From Companilactobacillus jidongensis (lineage in GTDB: Bacteria; Bacillota; Bacilli; Lactobacillales; Lactobacillaceae), in assembly GCF_003946575.1 (NCBI RefSeq), contig NZ_RHOP01000025.1, positions 1 to 35,270 of the forward strand: a stretch of 35,270 nucleotides of DNA, given 5' to 3'. The notes below the pieces were generated by a model. The model had not been told where the DNA came from and searched no databases. It saw nothing but the letters and a program-made list of their open reading frames with translations. Position numbers and translations under genes: made by a program. This document shows, piece after piece, positions 19,170-26,873 of the stretch (within the stretch, counting starts at the first letter, position 1; every line of letters begins with the position of its first letter).

Positions 19170-19313
19170 GGTATAAGAATGTTTTCATAGATAAAGTCTT
19201 GAATTAGCCAACGAAGTTTTTGTAAACAAACGTTCGCTTAAAACGGCATAGAATACATGATAATTTTAAATAAGGAAAACCATTCAAATATATTATGAAT
19301 GGAGAAAAAGTGC

Positions 19314-19868
19314 ATGAACAACTTAGAGCTTGCACTCATCAAATTAGTAAAGGAGGACGCCAACTCAATTGCGTTAGAATCATTGGTCGAACGATATCGC
19401 CCAATGATCGACAATATGTACTTCCAGTACAAAATAGGTTTATACGACCAAAATGACTGGTATCAGGAGGCACTGATCGTTTGTTATGCCACTTGCAAAA
19501 TTTTTGACGGAGCAAGTGGTTCAAAATTCGGCAGTTTCTTCAAATTAAAATTCAAAAATCACATAATTGATATTGTTCGTAGAGAAAATACAGTCAAACG
19601 GCAGGCTAACCAATTAGCGTGTTCTTATGAACAAGTGATTATTGATGAAAGCCCAAATGAATTCATAAAAAATTATGTTCACTTATTAGATACTTCGAGT
19701 TATTTGGAACAAGCAGTGGAGGATTTAAGCAAGCTGGAATTGATTGCATTACAATTCTTATTAGGAGAATTAAAAATTCATATAGCCTGTGAATTAGCAA
19801 TGTGTGATACTAGGCAATTGCATCGGGCTGCCAATAGATGTAGACTCAAAATTATGGAGCACATGTAA
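19314..19868 (+). CDS. sigH: Sigma-70 family factor, SigH/ComX type
   Basis: A 184-aa alternative sigma factor, identified mainly by weak region 2 similarity (LVERYRPMIDNMYFQYKI, YDQNDWYQEALIVCYATCKIFD, FGSFFKLKFKNHIIDIVRRENT) and by position: in Bacillus sigH lies between rlmB and rpmG-secE-nusG, as here. Region 4 (about 145-182, LSKLELIALQFLL ... HRAANRCRLKI) is divergent. In lactobacilli such factors are linked to competence gene expression; that role is inferred. The ATG at 19314 is chosen over 19299 because GGAG lies 9 nt upstream. The Bacillus gene yacP, expected between rlmB and sigH, is missing. Confidence 0.82.
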   Translation: MNNLELALIKLVKEDANSIALESLVERYRPMIDNMYFQYKIGLYDQNDWYQEALIVCYATCKIFDGASGSKFGSFFKLKFKNHIIDIVRRENTVKRQANQLACSYEQVIIDESPNEFIKNYVHLLDTSSYLEQAVEDLSKLELIALQFLLGELKIHIACELAMCDTRQLHRAANRCRLKIMEHM

Positions 19869-19886
19869 TTTGTCATCTGTTTGTCA

Positions 19887-19915
19887 TGGACTTTTCTACA
19901 TTTAAAATCTATAAT
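19887..19915 (+). promoter_or_regulatory. Promoter of rpmG-secE
   Basis: TGGACT (19887-19892), a 17-bp spacer and TATAAT (19910-19915), 38 bp upstream of the rpmG ATG. Confidence 0.65.
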
Positions 19916-19952
19916 GTAAAAGATATAAACTGCATAGAATGTGGAGAGACTC

Positions 19953-20102
19953 ATGGGATTAAGAAAAGTAGCATTGGCTTGTAGCGTTTGTGGATCAAGA
20001 AATTATACGGTTCAAGAGAACCCAAACCGCACAGAACGACTAGAAGTTAACAAATTTTGTAAGCATTGTGGCAAGCACACATTACATAAAGAAACACGCT
20101 AA
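19953..20102 (+). CDS. rpmG: 50S ribosomal protein L33
   Basis: A 49-aa large-subunit protein with the zinc-binding form of L33: C10-x2-C13 (CSVCG) and C36-x2-C39 (CKHCG), ending [14 protein letters not shown] precedes the ATG by 4-5 nt. The position before secE-nusG is conserved across Firmicutes. Many lactobacilli have a second, zinc-free copy elsewhere. Confidence 0.95.
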   Translation: MGLRKVALACSVCGSRNYTVQENPNRTERLEVNKFCKHCGKHTLHKETR

Positions 20103-20115
20103 TCTGGAGGACTAA

Positions 20116-20304
20116 ATGAAATTATTTAAATTTTTTGGTAGTGTAAGAAAAGAAATGAAATTGGTTGTTTGGCCTACTGCAAAGGAAAACAGACGTGATA
20201 CATGGACTGTTGTTGCTACATCTTTGATGTATGCTATTTTCTTCGCCGTTATTGATTGGGGACTAGTAGCATTACTCCAACAATTTGTAATGGGAAGCAA
20301 ATAA
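20116..20304 (+). CDS. secE: Preprotein translocase subunit SecE
   Basis: A 62-aa single-span subunit of the SecYEG channel. The amphipathic N-terminal helix (FFGSVRKEMKLVVWPTAKENRRD) with the conserved VxWP precedes one membrane helix (residues about 32-56). GGAGG sits 5 nt before the ATG and the gene starts 13 nt after rpmG. Confidence 0.95.
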   Translation: MKLFKFFGSVRKEMKLVVWPTAKENRRDTWTVVATSLMYAIFFAVIDWGLVALLQQFVMGSK

Positions 20305-20351
20305 GATTGTAAGTACACAGATAATTTGATATGCTTTAAGTAATGAAAGAA

Positions 20352-20379
20352 AACTTCGACCTTTGTTCGAGGTTTTTTT
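20352..20379 (+). terminator. Terminator between secE and nusG
   Basis: An 8-bp stem (20352-20359 with 20367-20374, one G-U pair), 7-nt loop, followed by seven T. It lies 25 nt before nusG and probably attenuates rather than fully stops transcription. Confidence 0.7.
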
Positions 20380-20403
20380 ATTTTGATTTTTTTGGAGGAA
20401 ATT

Positions 20404-20943
20404 ATGGCTGAAGCTGGCGACAAACAATGGTATGTCTTACATACTTACTCAGGATACGAAAATAAAGTTAAGGAAAATTTGGAATCACGTGCCTCATCAA
20501 TGGGTATGGAAGATTATATTTTCAGAGCAGTAGTACCTGAAGAAGAAGAAACAGAAACAAAAAATGGTAAACAAAAGACAGAAATGAAAAAGACTTTCCC
20601 AGGATACGTTCTTGTTGAAATGGTTATGAGTGACGAATCATGGTTCGTTGTTCGTAATACACCTGGTGTTACAGGATTCGTTGGAAGTCACGGTTCAGGA
20701 AGCAAGCCAGCACCATTATTACCAGAAGAAATAGATCATATTCTTGACGATCTTGGTATCAGTGTAAAAGCTGGTAACGACTTCGAAGTTGGCGAGAACG
20801 TTACGATTGTTAACGGACCATTCGCTAATATGACGGGTAAAGTTACAGAAATTGATGATGATCATGACAAAATTAAAGTTGATGTCGACATGTTCGGACG
20901 TATGACAAGTGCCGAAGTTGACTTTGCAGATGTTCAAAAATAA
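20404..20943 (+). CDS. nusG: Transcription termination/antitermination protein NusG
   Basis: A 179-aa elongation factor. The N-terminal NGN domain (WYVLHTYSGYENKVKENLESR ... FPGYVLVEM ... VRNTPGVTGFVG) is followed by a KOW domain (FEVGENVTIVNGPFANMTGKVTEID). The ATG at 20404 is chosen because GGAGG lies 5 nt upstream; an in-frame codon at 20383 gives a longer frame without a ribosome binding site. Confidence 0.97.
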   Translation: MAEAGDKQWYVLHTYSGYENKVKENLESRASSMGMEDYIFRAVVPEEEETETKNGKQKTEMKKTFPGYVLVEMVMSDESWFVVRNTPGVTGFVGSHGSGSKPAPLLPEEIDHILDDLGISVKAGNDFEVGENVTIVNGPFANMTGKVTEIDDDHDKIKVDVDMFGRMTSAEVDFADVQK

Positions 20944-20952
20944 CAAATTATA

Positions 20953-20984
20953 TTGATAAAGGATTGTTTCCGTGCTACTATAAT
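20953..20984 (+). promoter_or_regulatory. Probable promoter of rplK-rplA
   Basis: A perfect TATAAT at 20979-20984 with TTGATA at 20953-20958; the 20-bp spacer is long. It lies between nusG and the rplK leader. Confidence 0.5.
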
Positions 20985-21006
20985 ACGGTATGTTTTTAAG
21001 ACATAC

Positions 21007-21045
21007 ATGTGGGAGAGAAAATTTAAATTCTCAATATGACCACAT
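21007..21045 (+). promoter_or_regulatory. L1-binding-like leader hairpin of rplK
   Basis: ATGTGG (21007-21012) pairs with CCACAT (21040-21045), enclosing a second helix (GAGA with TCTC) and an asymmetric AATATGA loop. This is the arrangement of the ribosomal protein L1 target, which mimics its 23S rRNA site. L1 feedback on the L11-L1 mRNA is well established in bacteria. The same design recurs before rplA. Confidence 0.7.
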
Positions 21046-21068
21046 CACGGATCAAGGAGGTATGCACC

Positions 21069-21494
21069 GTGGCTAAAAAAGTTGCTAACGTAGTAAAATT
21101 ACAAATTCCTGCTGGACAGGCTACTCCAGCTCCACCAGTTGGTCCTGCTTTGGGACAAGCTGGTATTAACATTGTTGCCTTTACAAAAGACTTCAATGCT
21201 CGTACAGCAGATCAACAAGGAATGATTATTCCCGTTGTTATCTCTGTATACGAAGATCGTTCATTCGATTTCGTTACAAAGACACCACCTGCAGCTGTTC
21301 TATTGAAAAAGGCTGCCGGCGTTGAAAAAGGCTCTGGCGAACCTAACAAGAACAAGGTTGCCACTGTCACAAACGACCAAGTTCGCGAAATTGCTGAAAC
21401 CAAGATGAAAGACCTAAACGCTGCAAGTGTTGAATCTGCAATGCGTATGGTTGCTGGTACTGCAAGAAGTATGGGCTTTACAGTAGAAGACTAG
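21069..21494 (+). CDS. rplK: 50S ribosomal protein L11
   Basis: A 141-aa component of the GTPase-associated stalk base. The N-terminus [30 protein letters not shown] is diagnostic; the C-terminal rRNA-binding domain ends in [12 protein letters not shown]. The start is GTG at 21069 with a perfect AAGGAGG 8 nt upstream; the frame runs open to 21036 but that extension has no counterpart in the family. CACGG (21046-21050) can pair with CCGTG across the ribosome binding site and start codon. Confidence 0.97.
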   Translation: MAKKVANVVKLQIPAGQATPAPPVGPALGQAGINIVAFTKDFNARTADQQGMIIPVVISVYEDRSFDFVTKTPPAAVLLKKAAGVEKGSGEPNKNKVATVTNDQVREIAETKMKDLNAASVESAMRMVAGTARSMGFTVED

Positions 21495-21535
21495 ACAATA
21501 AGCAGTTTACAGGAATATGAAAATATTCTTAACAA

Positions 21536-21564
21536 GTGGGAGGGGAAAATCCCCAATAGACCAC
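21536..21564 (+). promoter_or_regulatory. L1-binding-like leader hairpin of rplA
   Basis: GTGG pairs with CCAC (21536-21539 with 21561-21564), enclosing a GGGG/CCCC helix and an AATAGA internal loop. It is the same motif as before rplK and ends 6 nt before AGGAGG, so bound L1 could block translation of its own gene. Confidence 0.72.
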
Positions 21565-21584
21565 AAAGCAAGGAGGAACTTAGC

Positions 21585-22265
21585 ATGGCTAAGCATGGAA
21601 AAAAATATATTGAAGCTATGAAGCAAGTGGATAAGGATAAGACTTACACTGCTACAGAAGCTGCTGACTTACTAAAAAAAGTAAATTATGCAAAATTTGA
21701 CGCAACTGTTGAGGTTGCTATTAACTTGGACGTAGATCCAAAACAAGCTGATCAACAAATTCGTGGTGCCCTTGTTCTACCTAACGGAACAGGTAAATCA
21801 CAAAAAGTTATCGTCTTCGCTGAAGGTGAACAAGCTAAGGCTGCTGAAGCAGCTGGTGCTGACATCGTTGGTTCTGATGATCTTGTTGAAAAGATCCAAG
21901 ATGGCTGGTTGGACTTTGATGTTGCTGTTGCAACACCACCAATGATGGCTAAAGTTGGACGTTTAGGTCGTGTACTTGGACCTAAAGGTTTGATGCCTAA
22001 CCCTAAGACAGGTACTGTAACAATGGATGTTACAAAGGCTGTTAATGATGTTAAAGCTGGACAAGTTACTTACCGTGTAGATCCTAACGGATTGATTCAC
22101 GCACCTATTGGTAAGTTGTCATTCGATACTGACAAGATTGCTGCTAACTTTAACGCATTCTACGAAACTATCGCAAAGGCACGTCCTGCATCATTGAAGG
22201 GTAACTATATTGTTAGTGTTAATATGACATCAACATTTGGCCCTGGTCTAAAAATCAACGCTTAA
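21585..22265 (+). CDS. rplA: 50S ribosomal protein L1
   Basis: A 226-aa L1-stalk protein and translational repressor of its own operon. Family features: [20 protein letters not shown] at the start, VLPNGTGK, and the [19 protein letters not shown] signature. AGGAGG lies 8 nt upstream of the ATG. A hairpin resembling its own binding site precedes it. Confidence 0.98.
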   Translation: MAKHGKKYIEAMKQVDKDKTYTATEAADLLKKVNYAKFDATVEVAINLDVDPKQADQQIRGALVLPNGTGKSQKVIVFAEGEQAKAAEAAGADIVGSDDLVEKIQDGWLDFDVAVATPPMMAKVGRLGRVLGPKGLMPNPKTGTVTMDVTKAVNDVKAGQVTYRVDPNGLIHAPIGKLSFDTDKIAANFNAFYETIAKARPASLKGNYIVSVNMTSTFGPGLKINA

Positions 22266-22267
22266 TG

Positions 22268-22294
22268 TTGACTAATAACCAAAATAATGATAAT
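22268..22294 (+). promoter_or_regulatory. Promoter of the rplJ-rplL unit
   Basis: TTGACT (22268-22273) with GATAAT (22289-22294). The 15-bp spacer is short; TACAAT at 22296-22301 is an alternative -10. Confidence 0.5.
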
Positions 22295-22310
22295 GTACAA
22301 TAGTTGATTT

Positions 22311-22408
22311 CTACCGAAGACTCAGGTGATGTGAATCTTAATATCCTGCCGAGGCCAGAAGATTGTTAATTAATCTCTGTGTCTTTCGGACGCAGAGATT
22401 TTATTTTT
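22311..22408 (+). promoter_or_regulatory. L10 leader (ribosomal protein L10/L12 autoregulation)
   Basis: It contains the conserved L10-leader core: ACCGAAGACTCAGGTGAT, then CCTGCCGAGGCCAGA, upstream of rplJ. In this RNA family the L10-(L12) complex binds the kink-turn region. A terminator at 22372-22408 lies between the binding site and rplJ, pointing to transcription attenuation in this strain. Confidence 0.85.
22372..22408 (+). terminator. Attenuator terminator of the L10 leader
   Basis: AATCTCTG pairs with CAGAGATT, extended by a T-G and GTC/GAC pairs around a TTTCG loop, followed by TTATTTTT. Confidence 0.8.
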
Positions 22409-22461
22409 AAGCCGAAATTTGTAGAGTTAACTAAAATAAATTGTGGAGGTGAAACGTAATA

Positions 22462-22968
22462 ATGAAGCAAGAAAAACTATCACAAAAAGAAGCACTCGTT
22501 ACAGAAGTTGCTGCTAATCTTAAAGGCGCTAAGTCAGTTATCGTTGTTGACTACTTAGGTCTTACAGTTGAACAAGCTACTGCTATGCGTGCTGAATTAC
22601 GTGAGCAAGGTGCTACTATGCAAGTTATCAAGAACACTGTCTTGAGACGTGCAGCAGAAGAAGCTGGACTTGAAGGTCTAGAAGAATTCTTCGTTGGCCC
22701 AACAGCTATCGCTTATTCTGAAGAAGATCCAGTTGCACCTGCTAAAGTTGCTGCTAAGTATGCTAAAGATGTTGAATCCGTTGAAATCAAGGGTGGAATC
22801 ATCGAAGGCAAAGCTGCTACACTTGAAGAAATTCAAGCACTTGCAACACTACCAAACAGAGATGGCTTGCTATCTATGTTGGTATCTGTATTACAAGCTC
22901 CAGTTCGCGACTTCGCATTGGCTGTTAAAGCTGTTGCTGAAAAGAAAGACGACGAACCAGCTGCTTAA
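22462..22968 (+). CDS. rplJ: 50S ribosomal protein L10
   Basis: A 168-aa base of the L7/L12 stalk. The N-terminal rRNA-binding domain shows [21 protein letters not shown] and the family segment [14 protein letters not shown]. The C-terminal helix ([27 protein letters not shown]) binds L12 dimers. GGAGGTGA precedes the ATG. rplL follows after 33 nt. Confidence 0.97.
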   Translation: MKQEKLSQKEALVTEVAANLKGAKSVIVVDYLGLTVEQATAMRAELREQGATMQVIKNTVLRRAAEEAGLEGLEEFFVGPTAIAYSEEDPVAPAKVAAKYAKDVESVEIKGGIIEGKAATLEEIQALATLPNRDGLLSMLVSVLQAPVRDFALAVKAVAEKKDDEPAA

Positions 22969-23001
22969 TTAAAAAACAAACATAATTCGGAGGACATTAA
23001 A

Positions 23002-23370
23002 ATGGCTTTAGATACACAAAAGATTATCGATGATTTAAAAGATGCTTCAATTCTAGAACTTAACGACCTTGTTAAGGCTATCGAAGAAGAATTTGACGTT
23101 ACAGCTGCTGCTCCTGTTGCTGCAGGTGCTGCTGCTGGTGGCGAAGATGCTGCTGAAAAGGATTCATTTGATGTTGAACTTACAGAAGCAGGTCAAGAAA
23201 AGGTTAAGGTTATCAAGGAAGTTCGTGGTATCACAGGACTTGGCTTGAAGGACTCAAAAGACCTAGTTGACGGTGCTCCTAAGGTTATCAAGGAAGGCGT
23301 TGCTAAGGCTGACGCTGAAGATATGAAGACAAAGCTTGAAGCTGTTGGCGCAACAGTTACATTGAAGTAA
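23002..23370 (+). CDS. rplL: 50S ribosomal protein L7/L12
   Basis: A 122-aa stalk protein recruiting translation GTPases. An N-terminal dimerisation helix ([24 protein letters not shown]), an Ala/Gly-rich hinge (residues about 36-50) and the globular C-terminal domain ([31 protein letters not shown]) are all present. GGAGGA precedes the ATG. A terminator follows. Confidence 0.98.
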   Translation: MALDTQKIIDDLKDASILELNDLVKAIEEEFDVTAAAPVAAGAAAGGEDAAEKDSFDVELTEAGQEKVKVIKEVRGITGLGLKDSKDLVDGAPKVIKEGVAKADAEDMKTKLEAVGATVTLK

Positions 23371-23401
23371 TAACCTTTTATAAGATTATTATGATAAAAT
23401 T

Positions 23402-23426
23402 AATCCTCGTAAGAGGATTTTTTTTT
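23402..23426 (+). terminator. Terminator of rplJ-rplL
   Basis: AATCCTC (23402-23408), GTAA loop, GAGGATT (23413-23419), then a long T-run. Confidence 0.9.
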
Positions 23427-23461
23427 ACCCTCATTTTTGCTTTTTTAGAAAGGAAACAAAT

Positions 23462-24064
23462 ATGGCTAACCAATATTTTGAAAATTCAGCTGATCTAGAA
23501 CATGAATTAAAAGACTTTAATTTTACTTTGAGAAATAATAATTTAACTTTCACATCTGATGCAGGAGTATTTTCACGACAGACAATAGATTACGGTTCAC
23601 GTGTCTTGATCGAGGCAATTAACTTTGATGAAGTTCCTGCGGGGAATATTCTTGATGTTGGCTGTGGATATGGCCCAATCGGATTATCTCTGGCCAAGGA
23701 ACAAACTAAACGTTCGGTCGATATGACGGATGTTAATTTACGTGCAATTGACCTTGCCAAAAAGAATGCTGAAACTAATCGGATTAAGAATGTAAATATT
23801 TTTGAGTCAAATGTTTATGAGAAGATTTCTGAAAAATATGCATTGGTGATATCTAATCCACCTATCAGAGCTGGTAAAAATGTTGTCTCAGGAATTATCA
23901 GCGGAGCAAAGGAACACTTAGTTGATAACGGTGAATTGTGGATCGTTATTCAAAAGAAGCAGGGTGCTCCTTCAGCTAAAAAATTGATGGATACAACGTA
24001 TGGTAATGTGGAAATCGTTACTCGTGAAAAAGGTTATTACATTTTGAGAAGTAAGTTGGTTTAG
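23462..24064 (+). CDS. RsmC-like class I SAM methyltransferase
   Basis: A 200-aa methyltransferase equivalent to Bacillus YbxB in position (between rplL and, there, rpoB). SAM motif I is ILDVGCGYGPIGL (about 61-73), and motif IV is SNPPIRAGK, typical of N2-guanine or N6-adenine methylation. This is the catalytic half of RsmC (16S G1207); the N-terminal pseudo-domain is absent, as in Gram-positive homologues. The substrate is inferred. AGAAAGGA precedes the ATG. tadA starts 4 nt after its stop. Confidence 0.88.
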   Translation: MANQYFENSADLEHELKDFNFTLRNNNLTFTSDAGVFSRQTIDYGSRVLIEAINFDEVPAGNILDVGCGYGPIGLSLAKEQTKRSVDMTDVNLRAIDLAKKNAETNRIKNVNIFESNVYEKISEKYALVISNPPIRAGKNVVSGIISGAKEHLVDNGELWIVIQKKQGAPSAKKLMDTTYGNVEIVTREKGYYILRSKLV

Positions 24065-24068
24065 CTAG

Positions 24069-24545
24069 ATGATTTTTTCAGAAGAACAGATAAATAATTA
24101 TATGGATGAGGCAATTGGTGAAGCGCTTAAGGCTCAATCACGTGCCGAAGTGCCAATTGGTTGTGTTATTGTGGACAATCAAACAAGCAAGGTCATAGGT
24201 CGTGGATCGAATGAACGTGAAGAAACTCAGGACGCTATTAAGCATGCGGAAATCATTGCTATTGAACAAGCGTGTGAATCAGTTGGTAGTTGGCGTCTAG
24301 AACACACCAGCCTGTTTGTTACGCTAGAACCATGTCCGATGTGTGCAGGAGCTATCATCAATAGTCGAATTGAAGAAGTCGTTTTTGGTGCTAGTGATCC
24401 TAAGGCTGGTTCAGTTGGATCAATTGTTAATTTATTAGCTGAGACACGCTATAATCATCAGCCAGAGGTCCTTGCCAATGTTAAGGAACAAGAAACTGGT
24501 GATCTTTTACGTAATTTCTTTAGAGAAATACGTCGTAAAAAGTAG
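24069..24545 (+). CDS. tadA: tRNA-specific adenosine deaminase
   Basis: A 158-aa zinc deaminase converting A34 to inosine in tRNA-Arg(ACG). The active site is complete: H59-A-E61 in KHAEIIAIE, and P88-C89-x2-C92 in PCPMCAGAI. There is no clear ribosome binding site; the gene starts 4 nt after the preceding stop, so translational coupling is likely. The position just upstream of SRP RNA and dnaX is shared with Bacillus. Confidence 0.95.
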   Translation: MIFSEEQINNYMDEAIGEALKAQSRAEVPIGCVIVDNQTSKVIGRGSNEREETQDAIKHAEIIAIEQACESVGSWRLEHTSLFVTLEPCPMCAGAIINSRIEEVVFGASDPKAGSVGSIVNLLAETRYNHQPEVLANVKEQETGDLLRNFFREIRRKK

Positions 24546-24587
24546 CATTAATTCAAGATTTATAGTATTATAGTTATTGCCGAAAGG

Positions 24588-24670
24588 CCTTAGGGCAATG
24601 GTGCTCTTGTGAATCGTGTCAGGTTCGGAAGAAAGCAGCACTAAGTGAGTTGTACCATGTGCCTTTTGTT
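24588..24670 (+). ncRNA. ffs: Small signal recognition particle RNA (4.5S-like)
   Basis: The conserved SRP apical domain is visible (GTGTCAGGTTCGGAAGAAAG, then CAGCACTAAG), closed by the long stem GGGCAATGGT with ACCATGTGCC. It lacks the Alu domain of Bacillus scRNA, as expected for lactobacilli. It lies between tadA and dnaX, the usual place. The exact 5' end is uncertain by several bases. Confidence 0.92.
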
Positions 24671-24682
24671 ATGTATATTAGC

Positions 24683-24713
24683 CTCCTAATCTTAATTGAT
24701 TAGGAGTTTTTTT
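24683..24713 (+). terminator. Terminator of SRP RNA
   Basis: A 9-bp perfect stem (24683-24691 with 24698-24706), 6-nt loop, then seven T. Confidence 0.9.
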
Positions 24714-24717
24714 ATTT

Positions 24718-24731
24718 AGAGAGTGGAAAAG
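24718..24731 (+). repeat. Solo arm of the AGAGAGTG hairpin repeat
   Basis: AGAGAGTGGAAAAG matches the conserved outer arm of the repeat units at 27,761 and (reverse) 32,671-32,818. No second arm is present, so it may be a decayed remnant or chance. It lies just upstream of the dnaX promoter. Confidence 0.4.
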
Positions 24732-24759
24732 TAAAACTGTCAGTTAAAGCTGTTTTTTG

Positions 24760-24768
24760 TGGTAGAAT
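24760..24768 (+). promoter_or_regulatory. Extended -10 promoter of dnaX
   Basis: TGGTAGAAT, an extended -10 element 30 bp upstream of the dnaX ATG; weak -35. Confidence 0.45.
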
Positions 24769-24798
24769 TTAAGTACTGTGTTAAAGCAAGGAGGAAAT

Positions 24799-26526
24799 AT
24801 GGCATATCAAGCACTATATCGAGTTTGGCGTCCCCAAACTTTTTCAGATGTAATTGGTCAAAGCGTTATCACACAGACCTTACGTAATGCGGTCGCAAGT
24901 AATATGACCAGTCATGCCTATTTATTCAGTGGACCACGTGGTACTGGTAAGACTTCTTGTGCCAAAATTTTGGCGAAAGCTGTTAATTGCTTGAATCCAC
25001 ATGATGGTGAACCTTGTAATGAATGTGAAATCTGCAAGGCAGCCAATGAGAATCGCTTGAATGATGTAATCGAAATCGATGCCGCTTCAAATAATGGTGT
25101 TGAGGAGATTCGTGATATTCGTGACAAAGTAAAATATGCTCCAACAGAAGCTAAATTCAAAGTTTATATTATTGATGAAGTTCATATGCTTTCACAAGGT
25201 GCATTTAATGCCCTTCTGAAAACACTAGAAGAACCACCAGCTAATGTCATGTTCATCTTGGCAACTACTGAACCTCAAAAAATCCCGGCAACAATTATTT
25301 CGAGAACGCAGAGTTTTACTTTTAGAAGAATTTCACGCCAGGATATTTTGGAACGTATGACCTACATCTTGGATGATAAGAACGTTAAGTATGATGAAGA
25401 AGCGTTGAACATTATTGCGGCATCTGCCGAAGGTGGAATGCGTGATGCTTTGAGTATTTTGGATCAAGCCTTATCATATGGTGATGATGAGTTGACTTTG
25501 AAGAATGCTCAAGAAGTAACTGGTGCGTTGAGTAATGAACAGATTGTGTCTTACATGACGGCGATTGCTGAAAATCGACCAGCTGATGCGTTGACTAGTC
25601 TGTATCAAATTCTGGCTAGTGGTCGTTCAGCGATGCGTTTTACTGAAATGATCATCCGTGTCTGTCGTAATTTGATTTTGTACAATTCGAACTCCGATCT
25701 CTCACAACAGATGGATAAGTCAGTTATGACCAATGAATTATTGGCAATTGCTGATAAGTTTGATAATACAAGATTGTTCTATATTGTTGATCAAGTTAGT
25801 GCCACTCAAAAAAATCTGAAGAATTCTAATCAGACTGATGTTTATATGGAAATTTTGACCGTTAAAATCAGTGAACCAAGAATTGAACAACAAATGTCCG
25901 CTGCATCAGTTAAAGAAACAACAGATACACCGGTTGATAATCAACGTGTGGATCAATTAGGCGATGAAATTGCTAATTTAAAACAAGAAATCAAACAATT
26001 AGTTGATCAGCCACAGGTTCAAAATAATAGTAACCAAAAGCAAGTTAATAAACCTAAGCGTAATAATAAAAAAGGAACTCATCTTAATAAGACGGCAATT
26101 TATCAAGTTTTGGAAAATGCCACTAAGAATGATTTGAATACAGCCAAGGATATTTGGCCTGATCTGATGAGTATGTTGTCGATCACTCAACGTTCAATCA
26201 TGAGTATCTCTGAACCTGTTGCTGCGTCAGAAGCGGGAATTGTTGTCGCATTTGACTATGAAATGTGGTTTGAGACCGCTCAAGATGGATTTCTAGATGA
26301 GTTGACTAATAATGTTGGTAAGTTATTGAAAAAGGATTGCCAAGTTGTTTTGGTACCAAAGGCCCAATGGCCAGAAATTCGTAAAGAATATATTGCAAAT
26401 AATATTGATTCTGATAAGAGTAAAAATGTAAAATCTAAGTCAGAGCAAAAACAAACTGATCCAACCGTCGATGAAGCACTGAAGTTATTCGGTGATGATG
26501 GTGTGGTTGAAGTTAAAGATGATTAA
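24799..26526 (+). CDS. dnaX: DNA polymerase III subunit gamma/tau
   Basis: A 575-aa clamp-loader ATPase and replisome organiser. Walker A GPRGTGKTS (K51), a four-Cys zinc module (C64, C73, C76, C79), Walker B/sensor DEVH (126-129) and the arginine-finger motif SRTQSF are present. Residues about 365-425 are a Gln/Asn/Lys-rich linker, followed by the tau-specific C-terminal domain. The ATG at 24799 has AAGGAGGA upstream; an in-frame GTG at 24778 would include the ribosome binding site in the coding part. An A6 run at 26068-26073 in the linker could allow a gamma-length product (see findings). Confidence 0.96.
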   Translation: MAYQALYRVWRPQTFSDVIGQSVITQTLRNAVASNMTSHAYLFSGPRGTGKTSCAKILAKAVNCLNPHDGEPCNECEICKAANENRLNDVIEIDAASNNGVEEIRDIRDKVKYAPTEAKFKVYIIDEVHMLSQGAFNALLKTLEEPPANVMFILATTEPQKIPATIISRTQSFTFRRISRQDILERMTYILDDKNVKYDEEALNIIAASAEGGMRDALSILDQALSYGDDELTLKNAQEVTGALSNEQIVSYMTAIAENRPADALTSLYQILASGRSAMRFTEMIIRVCRNLILYNSNSDLSQQMDKSVMTNELLAIADKFDNTRLFYIVDQVSATQKNLKNSNQTDVYMEILTVKISEPRIEQQMSAASVKETTDTPVDNQRVDQLGDEIANLKQEIKQLVDQPQVQNNSNQKQVNKPKRNNKKGTHLNKTAIYQVLENATKNDLNTAKDIWPDLMSMLSITQRSIMSISEPVAASEAGIVVAFDYEMWFETAQDGFLDELTNNVGKLLKKDCQVVLVPKAQWPEIRKEYIANNIDSDKSKNVKSKSEQKQTDPTVDEALKLFGDDGVVEVKDD

Positions 26527-26540
26527 AAGGAGAAATGGTT

Positions 26541-26870
26541 ATGAGTAAAGGAATGCCAAATATGGGTGGAATGGGCGGTAACATGGCCAATCTTATGCGC
26601 CAAGCCCAAAAGATGCAAAAAGAAGTCGCTGCTGCACAAGAACAATTGAGTCAAACAGATTATGAGGGACATTCAGTTGATGACTTTGCAGTTGTAAAAA
26701 TGAATGGTGACAAAAAAGTACTAGATATTAAAATCGATGAAAAGATTATTGATCCTGACGATCCTGATACATTGCAAGATATGCTTATCGACGCATTGAA
26801 TGATGGTATGGCCAAGGTTGACAAAGATAAAGATGCTAAGCTAGGTAAATATACAAACGGGATGATGTAA
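26541..26870 (+). CDS. YbaB/EbfC family nucleoid-associated protein
   Basis: A 109-aa DNA-binding protein usually encoded between dnaX and recR, as here. It has a Met/Gly-rich N-terminus (GMPNMGGMGGNMANLMRQAQKMQ), a central beta-strand core (DFAVVKMNGDKKVLDIKID) and a C-terminal helix. The ATG at 26541 is preferred over 26535, since AAAAGGAG would be only 2 nt from the latter but 8 nt from the former. Confidence 0.93.
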   Translation: MSKGMPNMGGMGGNMANLMRQAQKMQKEVAAAQEQLSQTDYEGHSVDDFAVVKMNGDKKVLDIKIDEKIIDPDDPDTLQDMLIDALNDGMAKVDKDKDAKLGKYTNGMM

Positions 26871-26873
26871 TCA

